A stretch of 64,000 bases of DNA from Cecembia rubra. Lineage in GTDB: Bacteria; Bacteroidota; Bacteroidia; Cytophagales; Cyclobacteriaceae. This document shows, in pieces, positions 1-8,251 of this stretch. The notes under the pieces are model-generated. The model was not told the origin of the DNA. It did not search any database and worked only from the letters and a program-made list of their open reading frames with translations. Each line of letters starts with the position of its first letter. Position 1 is the first letter of the stretch. Position numbers and translations under genes: made by a program. Location: contig NZ_PYGF01000017.1 in assembly GCF_003014575.1 (NCBI RefSeq), positions 1 to 64,000 of the forward strand, given 5' to 3'.

Positions 1-74
1 GGCAGCTGCTGGCCCTCAACCATCAGCGGCATAAACAATGCCGACAAAATCAAAATCCTAAAAATCCTTTCCAT
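1..74 (-). CDS. N-terminus of a secreted protein (cut by window edge)
   Basis: An ATG at 74 on the minus strand opens a frame that runs off the left edge. The 24 visible residues begin MERIFRILILSALFMPL and continue with a short polar stretch (VEGQQL). This has the form of a signal peptide: one early Arg, a hydrophobic core, then a likely cleavage site. Nothing of the mature protein is visible, so no function can be given. Its promoter must lie in the AT-rich stretch to its right. Confidence 0.6.
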   Translation of the reverse strand, partial: MERIFRILILSALFMPLMVEGQQL

Positions 75-472
75 CTTTCTATTCGGTTTATTTGACTTGA
101 AATCCCGACAGGTCAATTGAATTTTTTCCTGCTTAAAAATGAGGGGATATTACATCGAGTTATTTTTTGGCCTTCAGTAAAACTTCCTCATTTAATCGGT
201 TTTTAGATTTATGTTTTACATTTTTTTCACAAGTATTTGATAATCAAATTTGTCAAATACTTAATTATGCCGTAAACATACATCTTTTTGTTTTTCATGT
301 CAAGAAAAAGAAAGAAATATTTTGATTTATAAAGCAATTTTTTTTATTTGAAATACATTTTATTTGTTTCTAAGTTAATTTCTGCAGGTGGTTTTTTATC
401 AAAAAATCCCAAAATTTAAAAAAATACGTGTTTTGAATAGATTGAAAGCCTATGGGAAAGGTGCAAAAAAAT
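75..472. other. AT-rich intergenic stretch
   Basis: About 400 bases with many A and T runs and stop codons in all frames. It is upstream of the minus-strand secreted protein at 1-74 and downstream of the small minus-strand ORF at 483-608, so it probably holds a promoter for the former. I see no gene, repeat or structured element in it. Confidence 0.5.
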
Positions 473-500
473 AAAGGAGCGTTTAGCTCCTTTTGGTTTT
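473..500. terminator. Rho-independent terminator hairpin
   Basis: AAAGGAGC (473-480) and GCTCCTTT (486-493) form an 8-bp stem with a 5-base loop. A-rich sequence lies on the left and T-rich sequence on the right, so it could work in both directions. In the minus direction it overlaps the stop codon of the 41-residue ORF at 483-608. No plus-strand gene ends nearby, which favours a minus-strand role. Confidence 0.6.
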
Positions 501-608
501 ACTAAGTTTTTCACTTTTAACTTTTGTGAGGTATTCTTTAATCAACCTCATCTTCTGATTATCTCCCAAAATCCCTTGGGGAATAATCCTTTCCAAACTC
601 CACTGCAT
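483..608 (-). CDS. Possible 41-residue protein or C-terminal gene remnant
   Basis: An ATG at 608 opens a 41-codon frame starting MQWSLERIIPQG and ending in a Lys/Ser-rich tail. Its stop (483-485) lies inside a terminator hairpin. The frame stays open for about 15 codons upstream of the ATG to a TAG, with protein-like sequence (SPVIIASPQIKII), so this could be the tail of a decayed longer gene. There is no signal peptide or membrane segment. I do not recognise a family. Support is the terminator position and reasonable codon use, so confidence is low. Confidence 0.35.
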   Translation of the reverse strand: MQWSLERIIPQGILGDNQKMRLIKEYLTKVKSEKLSKTKRS

Positions 609-752
609 AATAATTTTAATTTGGGGCGATGCAATTATAACGGGTGAAAATTGCTAATGGTTTAAATTAAGCTTTACAATTTGCTGAAACTTTTTCAGCT
701 TTCAAAATATGTGCTTAATTTAATCATCCATAAACCCTTTAATTTTCAAACG

Positions 753-2186
753 ATGCAAAAGGAAAATATAGATATAAATGCCACACTCATTGATCAGGTT
801 TTTGAAATGCAAAAAGCACAGGCCATTAAAATGAGAATGAGCTCAGTAAATCAGCGCATAATTTTATTGAAAAAATTATTGGATTGGATAAAAAGCCATC
901 AAGTTGATATCAGGAGAGCAATCCATGCTGATTTCAAAAAGCCATATCCTGAAATTGATATTTCGGAAATTTTTGTGGTTACCTCAGAGATCAAACATGC
1001 CATCAATCACTTGGAAGCTTGGATGAAACCCAAAAAGGTGAGCACACCTATCACCATGCTGGGAAGCAGTTCCTATATCCATTATGAACCCAAGGGGGTA
1101 AGTTTGATCATCGCTCCATGGAATTATCCCTTTAATTTGGCCTTGGGACCATTGGTCTCTGCCCTATCTGCAGGCTGTACAGCAATAATCAAACCATCTG
1201 AGATAACACCTCATACTTCGGCATTGATTAGACGATTGGTAGATGAAACTTTTGACAAATCTCAAGTCGCTGTATTTGAAGGAGAAATTGATACTGCACA
1301 GAAATTATTGGAAAAACCTTTTGACCATATTTTCTTTACCGGAAGTCCTGCAGTGGGTAAGATCATCATGAAAGCTGCAGCAGAAAATCTTTCTTCTGTC
1401 ACTTTGGAATTGGGGGGCAAATCTCCCGCTATAGTCGATAAACAAGCAGACCTGACAGATGCAGCTACCAAAATCGTTTGGGGTAAATTTGTCAATTGTG
1501 GCCAGACTTGCATCGCTCCAGATTATGTTTTGGTCCACCAATCAGTCCAAATCCCATTTTTGGAAGAATTGAAGGCCCAAATCCAAAAAATGTATGATCC
1601 TTCCGAAAAAGGCATTGAAAAATCAAAAGACTATGCAAGAATTGTCAGCACCAAGCATCTCAAAAGACTAAAACATCTCATGGCAGATGCGGAATTAAAA
1701 GGTGCCCAATTGTTTTTTGGAGGATATGTGAATGAAGATGATAATTTCTTTGAACCTACTGTAATTACAAATGTGACTGATGAAATGGAAGTACTTCAAG
1801 AAGAAATTTTCGGTCCAATCTTACCAATAAAACCATATGATGATATTGAAGAAGCATTGGGTTATATCAACTCAAAGCCTAAACCGCTTGCTCTCTATGT
1901 ATTTTCCAAAGACGAAAAACAAATCCAAGAAGTATTCAAAAATACATCTTCAGGGGGAGTTGTTGCCAATGACTGTGTTCTGCATTTCCTTCAAAACGAA
2001 CTTCCTTTCGGGGGCGTAAACAACAGTGGAATAGGAAAAGCACATGGCCATTTTGGCTTTTTGGCCTTCAGTAATGAAAAAGCAGTATTAAAACAGCGGA
2101 TTGGTTTTACGGCCTCCAAACCACTTTTCCCTCCCTATGGATTCACCTCCAAAAAAATCATCCAAAGTATACTTAAATGGTTATAA
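753..2186 (+). CDS. Aldehyde dehydrogenase, class 3-like
   Basis: NAD(P)-dependent oxidation of an aldehyde to the acid. From the ATG at 753 the protein has 477 residues, normal for the compact ALDH3 branch. An in-frame TTG at 681 would add 24 residues with no family match, so it was not used. Visible motifs are PWNYPFNLALGPL in the cofactor fold, the general base Glu219 in ELGGKSP, the nucleophile Cys253 in GQTCIAP, and FGGVNNSGIG near the C-terminus. The last ~35 residues are hydrophobic and basic, as in membrane-associated ALDH3 enzymes. The S58 peptidase gene follows after 19 bases, so the two are probably co-transcribed. The substrate cannot be read from sequence. Confidence 0.93.
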   Translation: MQKENIDINATLIDQVFEMQKAQAIKMRMSSVNQRIILLKKLLDWIKSHQVDIRRAIHADFKKPYPEIDISEIFVVTSEIKHAINHLEAWMKPKKVSTPITMLGSSSYIHYEPKGVSLIIAPWNYPFNLALGPLVSALSAGCTAIIKPSEITPHTSALIRRLVDETFDKSQVAVFEGEIDTAQKLLEKPFDHIFFTGSPAVGKIIMKAAAENLSSVTLELGGKSPAIVDKQADLTDAATKIVWGKFVNCGQTCIAPDYVLVHQSVQIPFLEELKAQIQKMYDPSEKGIEKSKDYARIVSTKHLKRLKHLMADAELKGAQLFFGGYVNEDDNFFEPTVITNVTDEMEVLQEEIFGPILPIKPYDDIEEALGYINSKPKPLALYVFSKDEKQIQEVFKNTSSGGVVANDCVLHFLQNELPFGGVNNSGIGKAHGHFGFLAFSNEKAVLKQRIGFTASKPLFPPYGFTSKKIIQSILKWL

Positions 2187-2205
2187 CTAACCAAATACTA
2201 AAATA

Positions 2206-3339
2206 ATGCTTCAAAAATCCTTTATTATCTTCTTCATTTCGCTTTCCATGAGCATTCAAGTCTATGCCCAACAAAGGGCCCGTGACCTCGGCATTCAAAT
2301 TGGAGTTTTTCATCCAGGCCCTTTAAATAGTATCACGGATGTAAACCAAGTCACTGTTGGCCATAAAACCAAAATAATTGGAGAAGATATCCGAACAGGA
2401 GTAACAGCAATATTACCCCATGAAGGAAATTTATTTCAATTGAAAGTTCCTGCGGCAGTATTTGTTGGAAATGGTTTCGGAAAACTGGCAGGAAGTACCC
2501 AGATTGAAGAATTGGGAAATATAGAAAGTCCAATTATTTTGACCAATACTTTAGGTGTAAGTGCAGGCATACAAGGAATCATCTCTTTTATTCTTAAGCA
2601 GGATGGAAATGAGCAAGTACAGTCCGTCAATGCAATTGTTGGAGAAACAAACGATGGTTATTTGAATGATATCCGTGGAATGCATATTTCCAAAGAAGAT
2701 GTGATGGAAGCGATTTTCGATGCAAAGTCAGGTATGGTTCAAGAAGGTAATGTAGGGGCTGGAACAGGAACGGTTTGCTTCGGATTTAAAGGAGGCATAG
2801 GCACGTCTTCCAGGGTTATTCCAACTGCTTTAGGCGGATATACGGTTGGAGTTTTGGTTCAGACCAATTTCGGCGGAGTACTCCAGATCAATGGTGTTCC
2901 TATTGGAGAAGAGCTAGGACAATACAGTTTCAAAAATCAATTGGAAACTGCAGACGGTTCCTGCATGATCATCATTGCCACTGATGCGCCTGTCAATGAA
3001 AGAAATTTGAAAAGAATGGCCCAAAGAGCCATGATGGGGCTTGCTAAAACCGGAGGAATTGCTTCCAATGGTTCAGGTGATTATGTGCTTGCCTTTTCCA
3101 ATAATCCAAATAATCTCATACCACATGAATCGAAAAATCTTCAGTTAGAAGAAAAAAAATATCTCAGAAATGATGATATGACGGCACTTTTCCTTGCCAC
3201 CATTGAAGCCACAGAAGAAGCCATCATCAATTCTCTTTTCGCTGCCCATGACATGAAAGGTAAAAATGGAAGAACAATTAATGCAATTCCCAAAGAAAAG
3301 GTTTTAGAGATTATGAAATCCTACAATAGAATTCGTTAA
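2206..3339 (+). CDS. P1/S58 family peptidase (DmpA-like), exported
   Basis: A 377-residue member of the DmpA/S58 family, N-terminal nucleophile aminopeptidases that cleave themselves into two chains. Residues 1-22 form a signal peptide ending VYAQ, so the enzyme is periplasmic. The opening RARDLGIQIGVFHPGPLNSITDV matches the family start, in which these enzymes bind N-terminal residues of small peptides. The self-cleavage site is probably Gly251-Ser252 in ADGSCMIIIATDAP, which makes Ser252 the nucleophile. Glycine-rich loops (VGAGTGTVCFGFKGG, GGIASNGSGDY) fit the fold. It follows the aldehyde dehydrogenase closely and converges on the photolyase-like gene with a 2-base gap. Confidence 0.9.
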   Translation: MLQKSFIIFFISLSMSIQVYAQQRARDLGIQIGVFHPGPLNSITDVNQVTVGHKTKIIGEDIRTGVTAILPHEGNLFQLKVPAAVFVGNGFGKLAGSTQIEELGNIESPIILTNTLGVSAGIQGIISFILKQDGNEQVQSVNAIVGETNDGYLNDIRGMHISKEDVMEAIFDAKSGMVQEGNVGAGTGTVCFGFKGGIGTSSRVIPTALGGYTVGVLVQTNFGGVLQINGVPIGEELGQYSFKNQLETADGSCMIIIATDAPVNERNLKRMAQRAMMGLAKTGGIASNGSGDYVLAFSNNPNNLIPHESKNLQLEEKKYLRNDDMTALFLATIEATEEAIINSLFAAHDMKGKNGRTINAIPKEKVLEIMKSYNRIR

Positions 3340-3341
3340 GA

Positions 3342-4871
3342 TCAAAGGTCCTCCAGATTGGCCAGGTATACTTCTGCCTGATCTAAGATTTCCTTCCTTC
3401 CGTTCATCTTTTCCCAAGTACGGTACATCATACCAATCCTCGGATTCTTGGCCAATTTATCCTGATTCCTATGATAAAAATGCCAATAAAGAGTATTAAA
3501 CGGACAAGCATTATCCCCTACTTTCTTTTGTTTATCATACTGGCAGGAACTACAATAATCGCTCATTTTGTCTATGTAGTTGGCTGAACATACATAGGGT
3601 TTGGTCCCTACGATTCCTCCATCCGCAAATTGGCTCATTCCACGGGTATTGGTGATTTCTACCCATTCAATGGCATCTATATAAACACCCAAATACCATT
3701 GGTCTACCTGATCGGGATCTATTCCAGCCAATAAAGCAAAATTACCTGTTACCATTAACCGTTGGATATGATGGGCATAAGCTTTTTCTAAAGACTGACC
3801 TATGGCGTGCTTCATACAGTTCATTTTGGTTCTTCCAGTCCAAAAAAAATCAGGGAGCTTCCTTTTATGTGTCAAATAGTTTAATTGAGCATATTCCGGC
3901 ATTTTGGCCCAGTAAATGCCCCTCATATACTCTCTCCATCCGATTACCTGCCTGATAAACCCTTCTACTTGGGCTATATTTATTCTATCCTGATGCTCTA
4001 ACCAGTATTTTTCAACTTTTTGGACTATTTCCAATGGAGAGATCATTTTGGTATTGAGTGAAAAACTCATTCGACTGTGAAAAAGAAAAGGATCACCTGT
4101 ATACATGGCATCCTGGTACTTACCAAAATGGGGCAGCAAATATTGACAGAAATGCTCCAGAAGTTTCAAACTCTCTTCCCTGCTTACAGGCCATTCAAAA
4201 TGCGTGGGTTCTATTTTTCCAATAGTCTTTATCCCTTCACTTTGGATCATGTGGATCAATTGAGATACGTCTTTTGCATAGGTAGGAGCGGGAAGGAGAA
4301 GTAAAGGGTCTTTCAGCTTATTCCTATTTTCCTGATCGTAATTCCATCTCCCTGTGAGAGGAGCTTCTCCATCCATCAGGATGTTGAATTTTTTTCTCAT
4401 TTCCCTGTAGAAGGACTCCATTAGATAGCTCTTCTTACCATTAAAAAAATTGGCAAGATACTCCCTCTTTGTGAGAAAATGCTCTGTATCATATGCCCAG
4501 GACTGAATTCCTGATTCAATACAAAAATCACTGAGTTGCTTATCCAACCGGTATTCATCCGGAAATTGATATTCAAAAAGCTCAATATTTTCTTCAATGA
4601 TGATCCTTTTGAGATTTTTTACCAAATCCTGTTGGTTGGCCAGATCATCCAACGTTATGTATAGGACTTTATGCCCTTCCTGTTTTAGAAAATCAGCAAA
4701 ATTCCGCATGGCAAGGAAAAAAGCGACAATCTTTTGAATATGATGCCTCACATAATCCGTCTCTTGCCGGATCTCCATCATCAAGTACAATGTATCATCA
4801 TTCTTATCCTTGAACCAACTATGATTGGAATTGAGTTGGTCACCTAAAATCAATCTTAACGTTTTGGGCAT
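3342..4871 (-). CDS. Cryptochrome/photolyase family protein, FeS-BCP (PhrB-like) type
   Basis: A 509-residue flavoprotein of the iron-sulfur bacterial cryptochrome/photolyase group, whose studied members repair (6-4) photoproducts or act as light sensors. The N-terminus RLILGDQLNSNHSWF is the family signature, which fixes the ATG at 4871. A FAD-binding C-terminal half holds GRWNYDQENR, VEGFIRQVIGWREYMRG and the cluster cysteines (one in KMNCMKH, then YCSSCQYD and DNACPFN). The stop is 2 bases from the S58 peptidase stop on the other strand. The start codon lies 3 bases from a perfect hairpin (4875-4904) that may control translation or end transcription from the upstream PorP/SprF gene. Repair versus sensory function is not decidable here. 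Confidence 0.92.
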   Translation of the reverse strand: MPKTLRLILGDQLNSNHSWFKDKNDDTLYLMMEIRQETDYVRHHIQKIVAFFLAMRNFADFLKQEGHKVLYITLDDLANQQDLVKNLKRIIIEENIELFEYQFPDEYRLDKQLSDFCIESGIQSWAYDTEHFLTKREYLANFFNGKKSYLMESFYREMRKKFNILMDGEAPLTGRWNYDQENRNKLKDPLLLLPAPTYAKDVSQLIHMIQSEGIKTIGKIEPTHFEWPVSREESLKLLEHFCQYLLPHFGKYQDAMYTGDPFLFHSRMSFSLNTKMISPLEIVQKVEKYWLEHQDRINIAQVEGFIRQVIGWREYMRGIYWAKMPEYAQLNYLTHKRKLPDFFWTGRTKMNCMKHAIGQSLEKAYAHHIQRLMVTGNFALLAGIDPDQVDQWYLGVYIDAIEWVEITNTRGMSQFADGGIVGTKPYVCSANYIDKMSDYCSSCQYDKQKKVGDNACPFNTLYWHFYHRNQDKLAKNPRIGMMYRTWEKMNGRKEILDQAEVYLANLEDL

Positions 4872-4874
4872 GGA

Positions 4875-4904
4875 AAAAGGGATTATGACATCATAATCCC
4901 TTTT
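4875..4904 (-). terminator. Perfect hairpin just upstream of the photolyase start
   Basis: AAAAGGGATTATGA (4875-4888) and its exact complement (4891-4904) are separated by two bases. Read on the minus strand the hairpin ends in TTTTT and is followed three bases later by the photolyase-like ATG. It is downstream of the PorP/SprF stop (4946), so it is likely the terminator of the upstream operon. It could equally attenuate the photolyase or hide its start, since no spacer exists between hairpin and start codon. An operator reading of the palindrome is also possible. Confidence 0.6.
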
Positions 4905-4945
4905 ACACTCCTTTGTTCAAAAAATCTAAATAAAAATAGCGTCAT

Positions 4946-5974
4946 TTAATACTTGAAACATGGCAATATGCTTCCTTTCCTTCCTGACTGTTTTGCATCT
5001 CCTGTTAAAAATGATAATCTCATTGATACCTCATGGGCTCCTCCGGTATTGGCCTGACCCAATCTGGACAAGGTGAAGTCATAACTGTACCCTATGTCCA
5101 ATCCGTTCCCTAATGAAACACCTACCAAACCAATCAAAGATTCGTTATTGGGTAAGGCATTTCCTATGTTAGGTAGGCCTCTGTACCAAATGCCAAAAAC
5201 TATTGGCTGAAGGTTGACCTGGGTTCCAAGATCTAATTGATTGAAAGGGTCCTGATGCTTATAATTAAATGCCAAAACCAATTCCCTTTGGTTTTGGGTA
5301 CTGTTCATATAATTTCGTACTGAGCCCCCAGAAAGGTCAAATTTCAAACCACCATGGGCAGAAATCTTCATTGGCCATCGGCTGATCTGATCATCAATAA
5401 AAGAAATATTGGGCTGTGTGATATGATGTGCTGAAAGACCCAACCAGCCAAACTCATTATTGAACAGCATACCAAAATGATAATCGAAATACCTATGTCT
5501 ACTATCTAACCCCATTTGCTCACCACCAAAATCGCCTATGGCACCACTCCCCCGATCTATCTGACTTTCAAAAATAAACTGGTTCATATTGGCATCCCGT
5601 GAGAAATAGCTTGCCTGGCCTCCAAATCTCAAAAAACTGTTGAAGCCCAATTGAACCCGATAGGAATATGCCAATCCGATTTCTGTGGTACTCAGACCGG
5701 CAACTGTTTCATTCATACCATTCACTATTACCCCTATTCCAGAATTCAAGTTGAACAAATAATGGTCAAAATATGCTGAATATGCATTTAAGCTATGGTC
5801 AAGACCAGGCCATTGGTTTCTATAATTTACCCCAAAGCGGCTCATTTCCGAAGAACCAGCAAAAGCAGGATTCAGGAAGATTGGCGCTGCATAAAATTGG
5901 GAAAACTGAATATCCTGTGCTTTTCCTAAAATCACAATAGCCATAAAACAAAAATAAAAAAGCATCTTTTTCAT
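4946..5974 (-). CDS. PorP/SprF family type IX secretion system membrane protein
   Basis: A 342-residue outer-membrane beta-barrel of the PorP/SprF family. Residues 1-19 are a signal peptide ending GKAQ, followed by DIQFSQFYAAPIFLNPAFAGS, the family N-terminal signature. Alternating amphipathic strands continue to the end (for example NQWPGLDHSLNAYSAYFDHY and LSLGNGLDIGYSYDFTLS). SprF-type proteins pair with SprB-like adhesins and help them reach the surface through the type IX secretion system. The SprB-repeat gene lies 4 bases upstream in the same direction, the usual arrangement. Which type IX function it serves is inferred from that neighbour. Confidence 0.93.
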   Translation of the reverse strand: MKKMLFYFCFMAIVILGKAQDIQFSQFYAAPIFLNPAFAGSSEMSRFGVNYRNQWPGLDHSLNAYSAYFDHYLFNLNSGIGVIVNGMNETVAGLSTTEIGLAYSYRVQLGFNSFLRFGGQASYFSRDANMNQFIFESQIDRGSGAIGDFGGEQMGLDSRHRYFDYHFGMLFNNEFGWLGLSAHHITQPNISFIDDQISRWPMKISAHGGLKFDLSGGSVRNYMNSTQNQRELVLAFNYKHQDPFNQLDLGTQVNLQPIVFGIWYRGLPNIGNALPNNESLIGLVGVSLGNGLDIGYSYDFTLSRLGQANTGGAHEVSMRLSFLTGDAKQSGRKGSILPCFKY

Positions 5975-5978
5975 AAGC

Positions 5979-7832
5979 CTAACGAATTAGGGTAACTGTA
6001 CCGGTCTTTTGGACAGTTTCTCCGCTGATGGTTGAATACTTAACCTTATAGATATAATTGCCCCTAGGTAAAAGTCTACCTTTATTGGTACCATCCCAGC
6101 CACTGTTTTCCAATCCACTAGAAGCAAAAATGTGTTCGCCCCAATGGTTGAATATGTCTATTTCAAAATTTACCACTCCTTTCATTACCGGTCTAAAGAC
6201 ATCATTAAGACCATCACCATTTGGAGTGAAAGCATTGGGGATGGTCACCCATTCATCTGACTCCAAAACCTTAATTACCCTGCTTTGCAAAGAGGAGCAG
6301 CCATAAATATCAAATCCGCGAAGGATGACATCAAACTCTCCTGGACTCTTGAAGACATGGACAGGATCTTTGTCTGTGGTGGTGGAGCCATCTCCAAAAT
6401 CCCATTCCCAGGCAATAAAATCTTCACCTATTTCACTTTCAAAAACCAAAGGCTCCAATACCTGCACTTCCGGTTCTGAAGAGAATGAAAGCTTTCTGAC
6501 ATTAAAGTCTATCCTTGCAGCAATGCTATTATTATCAAATGGAAAATCTACCCTGATTTTTTCTACCACAGAACATCCTGAATTATCAATCACTTCGACT
6601 TGAATTTCTCCTGGACGCTTAAATTCAATTTCATTTCTGCCAGTCTCTCCAGTTCCCCATTTGATCTTATAAGGTGCAACTCCGCCCTGAATTTGAACCC
6701 ATGCAAAACCGGTAGCCTCTCCTGATTCACAGTTCATATCGACGCTGGAATGCAGTTTTGCCGTCAACTTTTGAGGTTCCTGTACTATCACCTGAGTGTT
6801 TATTTCACATCCTGATGCATCTTTCACCTTAAGTGTATAAGTACCGGCCTTTAATCCTTTCAGATTTTTTGTAGTCGACCCGTTATTCCAATTAAAAAGC
6901 AATGGAGGCTGTCCTCCCTTGACTTCAACATCTATTTCACCATCAGCCAAACCATGACAAAGGTTATGCTGTATCCTGGTTACCATCACCTCAACTGTGG
7001 ATGGAGACTTAATCTCAAAAGTTCTATTGATAGTACAGCCAGCTTGATCTTTGATCATCACATCATATTTACCGGCTTCCAATCCAGCAATATCCTTTGT
7101 GGTCATTCCATTGGACCAAGAAAAAGTATATGGAGCCTTACCTCCAGTAATTTCCAATGAAATTTCCCCCTTTGAATTGTCAGCGCATGAAATTTGCTTA
7201 ATGTTTTCTTTCACCTCAAAAGATGCTGCATTGGATTTAATCTCAAAAGACAGGGTAACATCACAATTGAACATATCAATGACTTTCACACTGTAGGTTC
7301 CTGGCATCAAATTTTTGGCATCCAACTCATTTTCTAATCCATGGCTCCATAAAATTTTGTAAGGCTCACCTCTCCCAAACCTGATTTTAACACTGGCACT
7401 TCCATCAGCAATTCCAGAACAGGAGGCTGCTTGGATCTCTGCCATTTCTACAATCAATGGGAATGGCGGCTGAATAACTATCCTTTCTTCGTGCCTCCTT
7501 CCTTGACTATCTGTGATAAATACCGTGTAAGTACCTGCAAAAAGATTATGCCTGTTTTGTGTCCTTTCCTGGTTATTCCAAAGAAATGAATAAGGAGGTA
7601 CCCCGCCTGAAACCTCAAGAATAATATGTCCCCTATCCAAATGGTGGCATAGGGCAAGTTTTCCGGAAACCTTTACCGAAAGCTGTTCAGAAGGCTGAGC
7701 CTGATCAATCCAATCCAGGCTGTGGGATGATGGGAAGTACCCCCAAAAAGATTTAGGTGCAGACAAAGCAAATGCCTGCTGCCAATAGATCAGCATGATA
7801 ATCATGCCCATTATTTTCCTAAACCCTGACAT
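5979..7832 (-). CDS. SprB-repeat surface protein with PKD and CHU_C domains
   Basis: A 617-residue secreted protein. After an N-terminal signal segment (residues ~1-23) there are about five SprB-type repeats of ~75 residues, each with a pattern like GGxPPYxFxWNNG, then AGTYxVxVxDxxGC. A PKD-like domain follows near residue 460-525 (WEWDFGDGSTTTDKDPVHVF). The protein ends in a gliding-motility C-terminal (CHU_C) domain beginning IPNAFTPNGDGLNDVF, which directs secretion by the type IX system. It is far shorter than Flavobacterium SprB. It is probably an adhesin or surface anchor; its partner is the PorP/SprF gene 4 bases downstream. The long AT-rich gap upstream should hold the operon promoter. 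Confidence 0.92.
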   Translation of the reverse strand: MSGFRKIMGMIIMLIYWQQAFALSAPKSFWGYFPSSHSLDWIDQAQPSEQLSVKVSGKLALCHHLDRGHIILEVSGGVPPYSFLWNNQERTQNRHNLFAGTYTVFITDSQGRRHEERIVIQPPFPLIVEMAEIQAASCSGIADGSASVKIRFGRGEPYKILWSHGLENELDAKNLMPGTYSVKVIDMFNCDVTLSFEIKSNAASFEVKENIKQISCADNSKGEISLEITGGKAPYTFSWSNGMTTKDIAGLEAGKYDVMIKDQAGCTINRTFEIKSPSTVEVMVTRIQHNLCHGLADGEIDVEVKGGQPPLLFNWNNGSTTKNLKGLKAGTYTLKVKDASGCEINTQVIVQEPQKLTAKLHSSVDMNCESGEATGFAWVQIQGGVAPYKIKWGTGETGRNEIEFKRPGEIQVEVIDNSGCSVVEKIRVDFPFDNNSIAARIDFNVRKLSFSSEPEVQVLEPLVFESEIGEDFIAWEWDFGDGSTTTDKDPVHVFKSPGEFDVILRGFDIYGCSSLQSRVIKVLESDEWVTIPNAFTPNGDGLNDVFRPVMKGVVNFEIDIFNHWGEHIFASSGLENSGWDGTNKGRLLPRGNYIYKVKYSTISGETVQKTGTVTLIR

Positions 7833-8199
7833 TTTTCAGATAAATGACGTTCTCTCTCAATTAATTCAGCATAATTTGCTTTTTAAATTCACGAAATTGA
7901 ATTTCATGATTTAAAATTAAATTTTATGTATTTCAAACAATTCAAAATGATATTTCTTATATCACCTATATTTGTTTAATTTATAAAACAATATACCGAA
8001 AATGCAAGTGTATGGAACTTGCCTTTAAAAATGAAATACTAGTTGAAAAAGTGATATTTTTCTCAAAATTGTACAATATTCAAAATTCCATAAACCACCT
8101 GCTTTTTTTATTATCTGAAATAGGGATGGAGTCGAAAACAGGAATAAAAAAATTTTTTCCTCAATATGGATTTTTTTTAAGAATGACCCGAAAAGCCAT
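7833..8199. other. AT-rich intergenic stretch upstream of the SprB-repeat gene
   Basis: About 370 bases of strongly AT-rich sequence between the start of the SprB-repeat gene and the lysA terminator. A TATATTTG at 7967-7974 matches the Bacteroidota -7 box on the plus strand, but no convincing gene follows it. The minus-strand promoter of the SprB-repeat operon should be here, but I could not place it with confidence. Confidence 0.4.
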
Positions 8200-8230
8200 A
8201 AAAAAAGGCCGGGGATCAATTTCTCCGGCC
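8200..8230 (-). terminator. Terminator downstream of lysA
   Basis: On the minus strand a GGCCGG/CCGGCC stem (8225-8230 with 8207-8212) with a 12-base loop is followed by seven T residues (8206-8200). It lies 22 bases beyond the lysA stop codon, the expected place for an intrinsic terminator. Confidence 0.85.
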
Positions 8231-8251
8231 CAAATATTATTCGGAAATAGA

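Noticed and set aside
681-752. N-terminal extension of the aldehyde dehydrogenase from TTG at 681
   Set aside because: It adds 24 residues without family likeness; the ATG at 753 gives the standard length and start.
7967-7974. TATATTTG as a promoter for a plus-strand gene
   Set aside because: No convincing plus-strand gene follows; such boxes occur by chance in this base composition.
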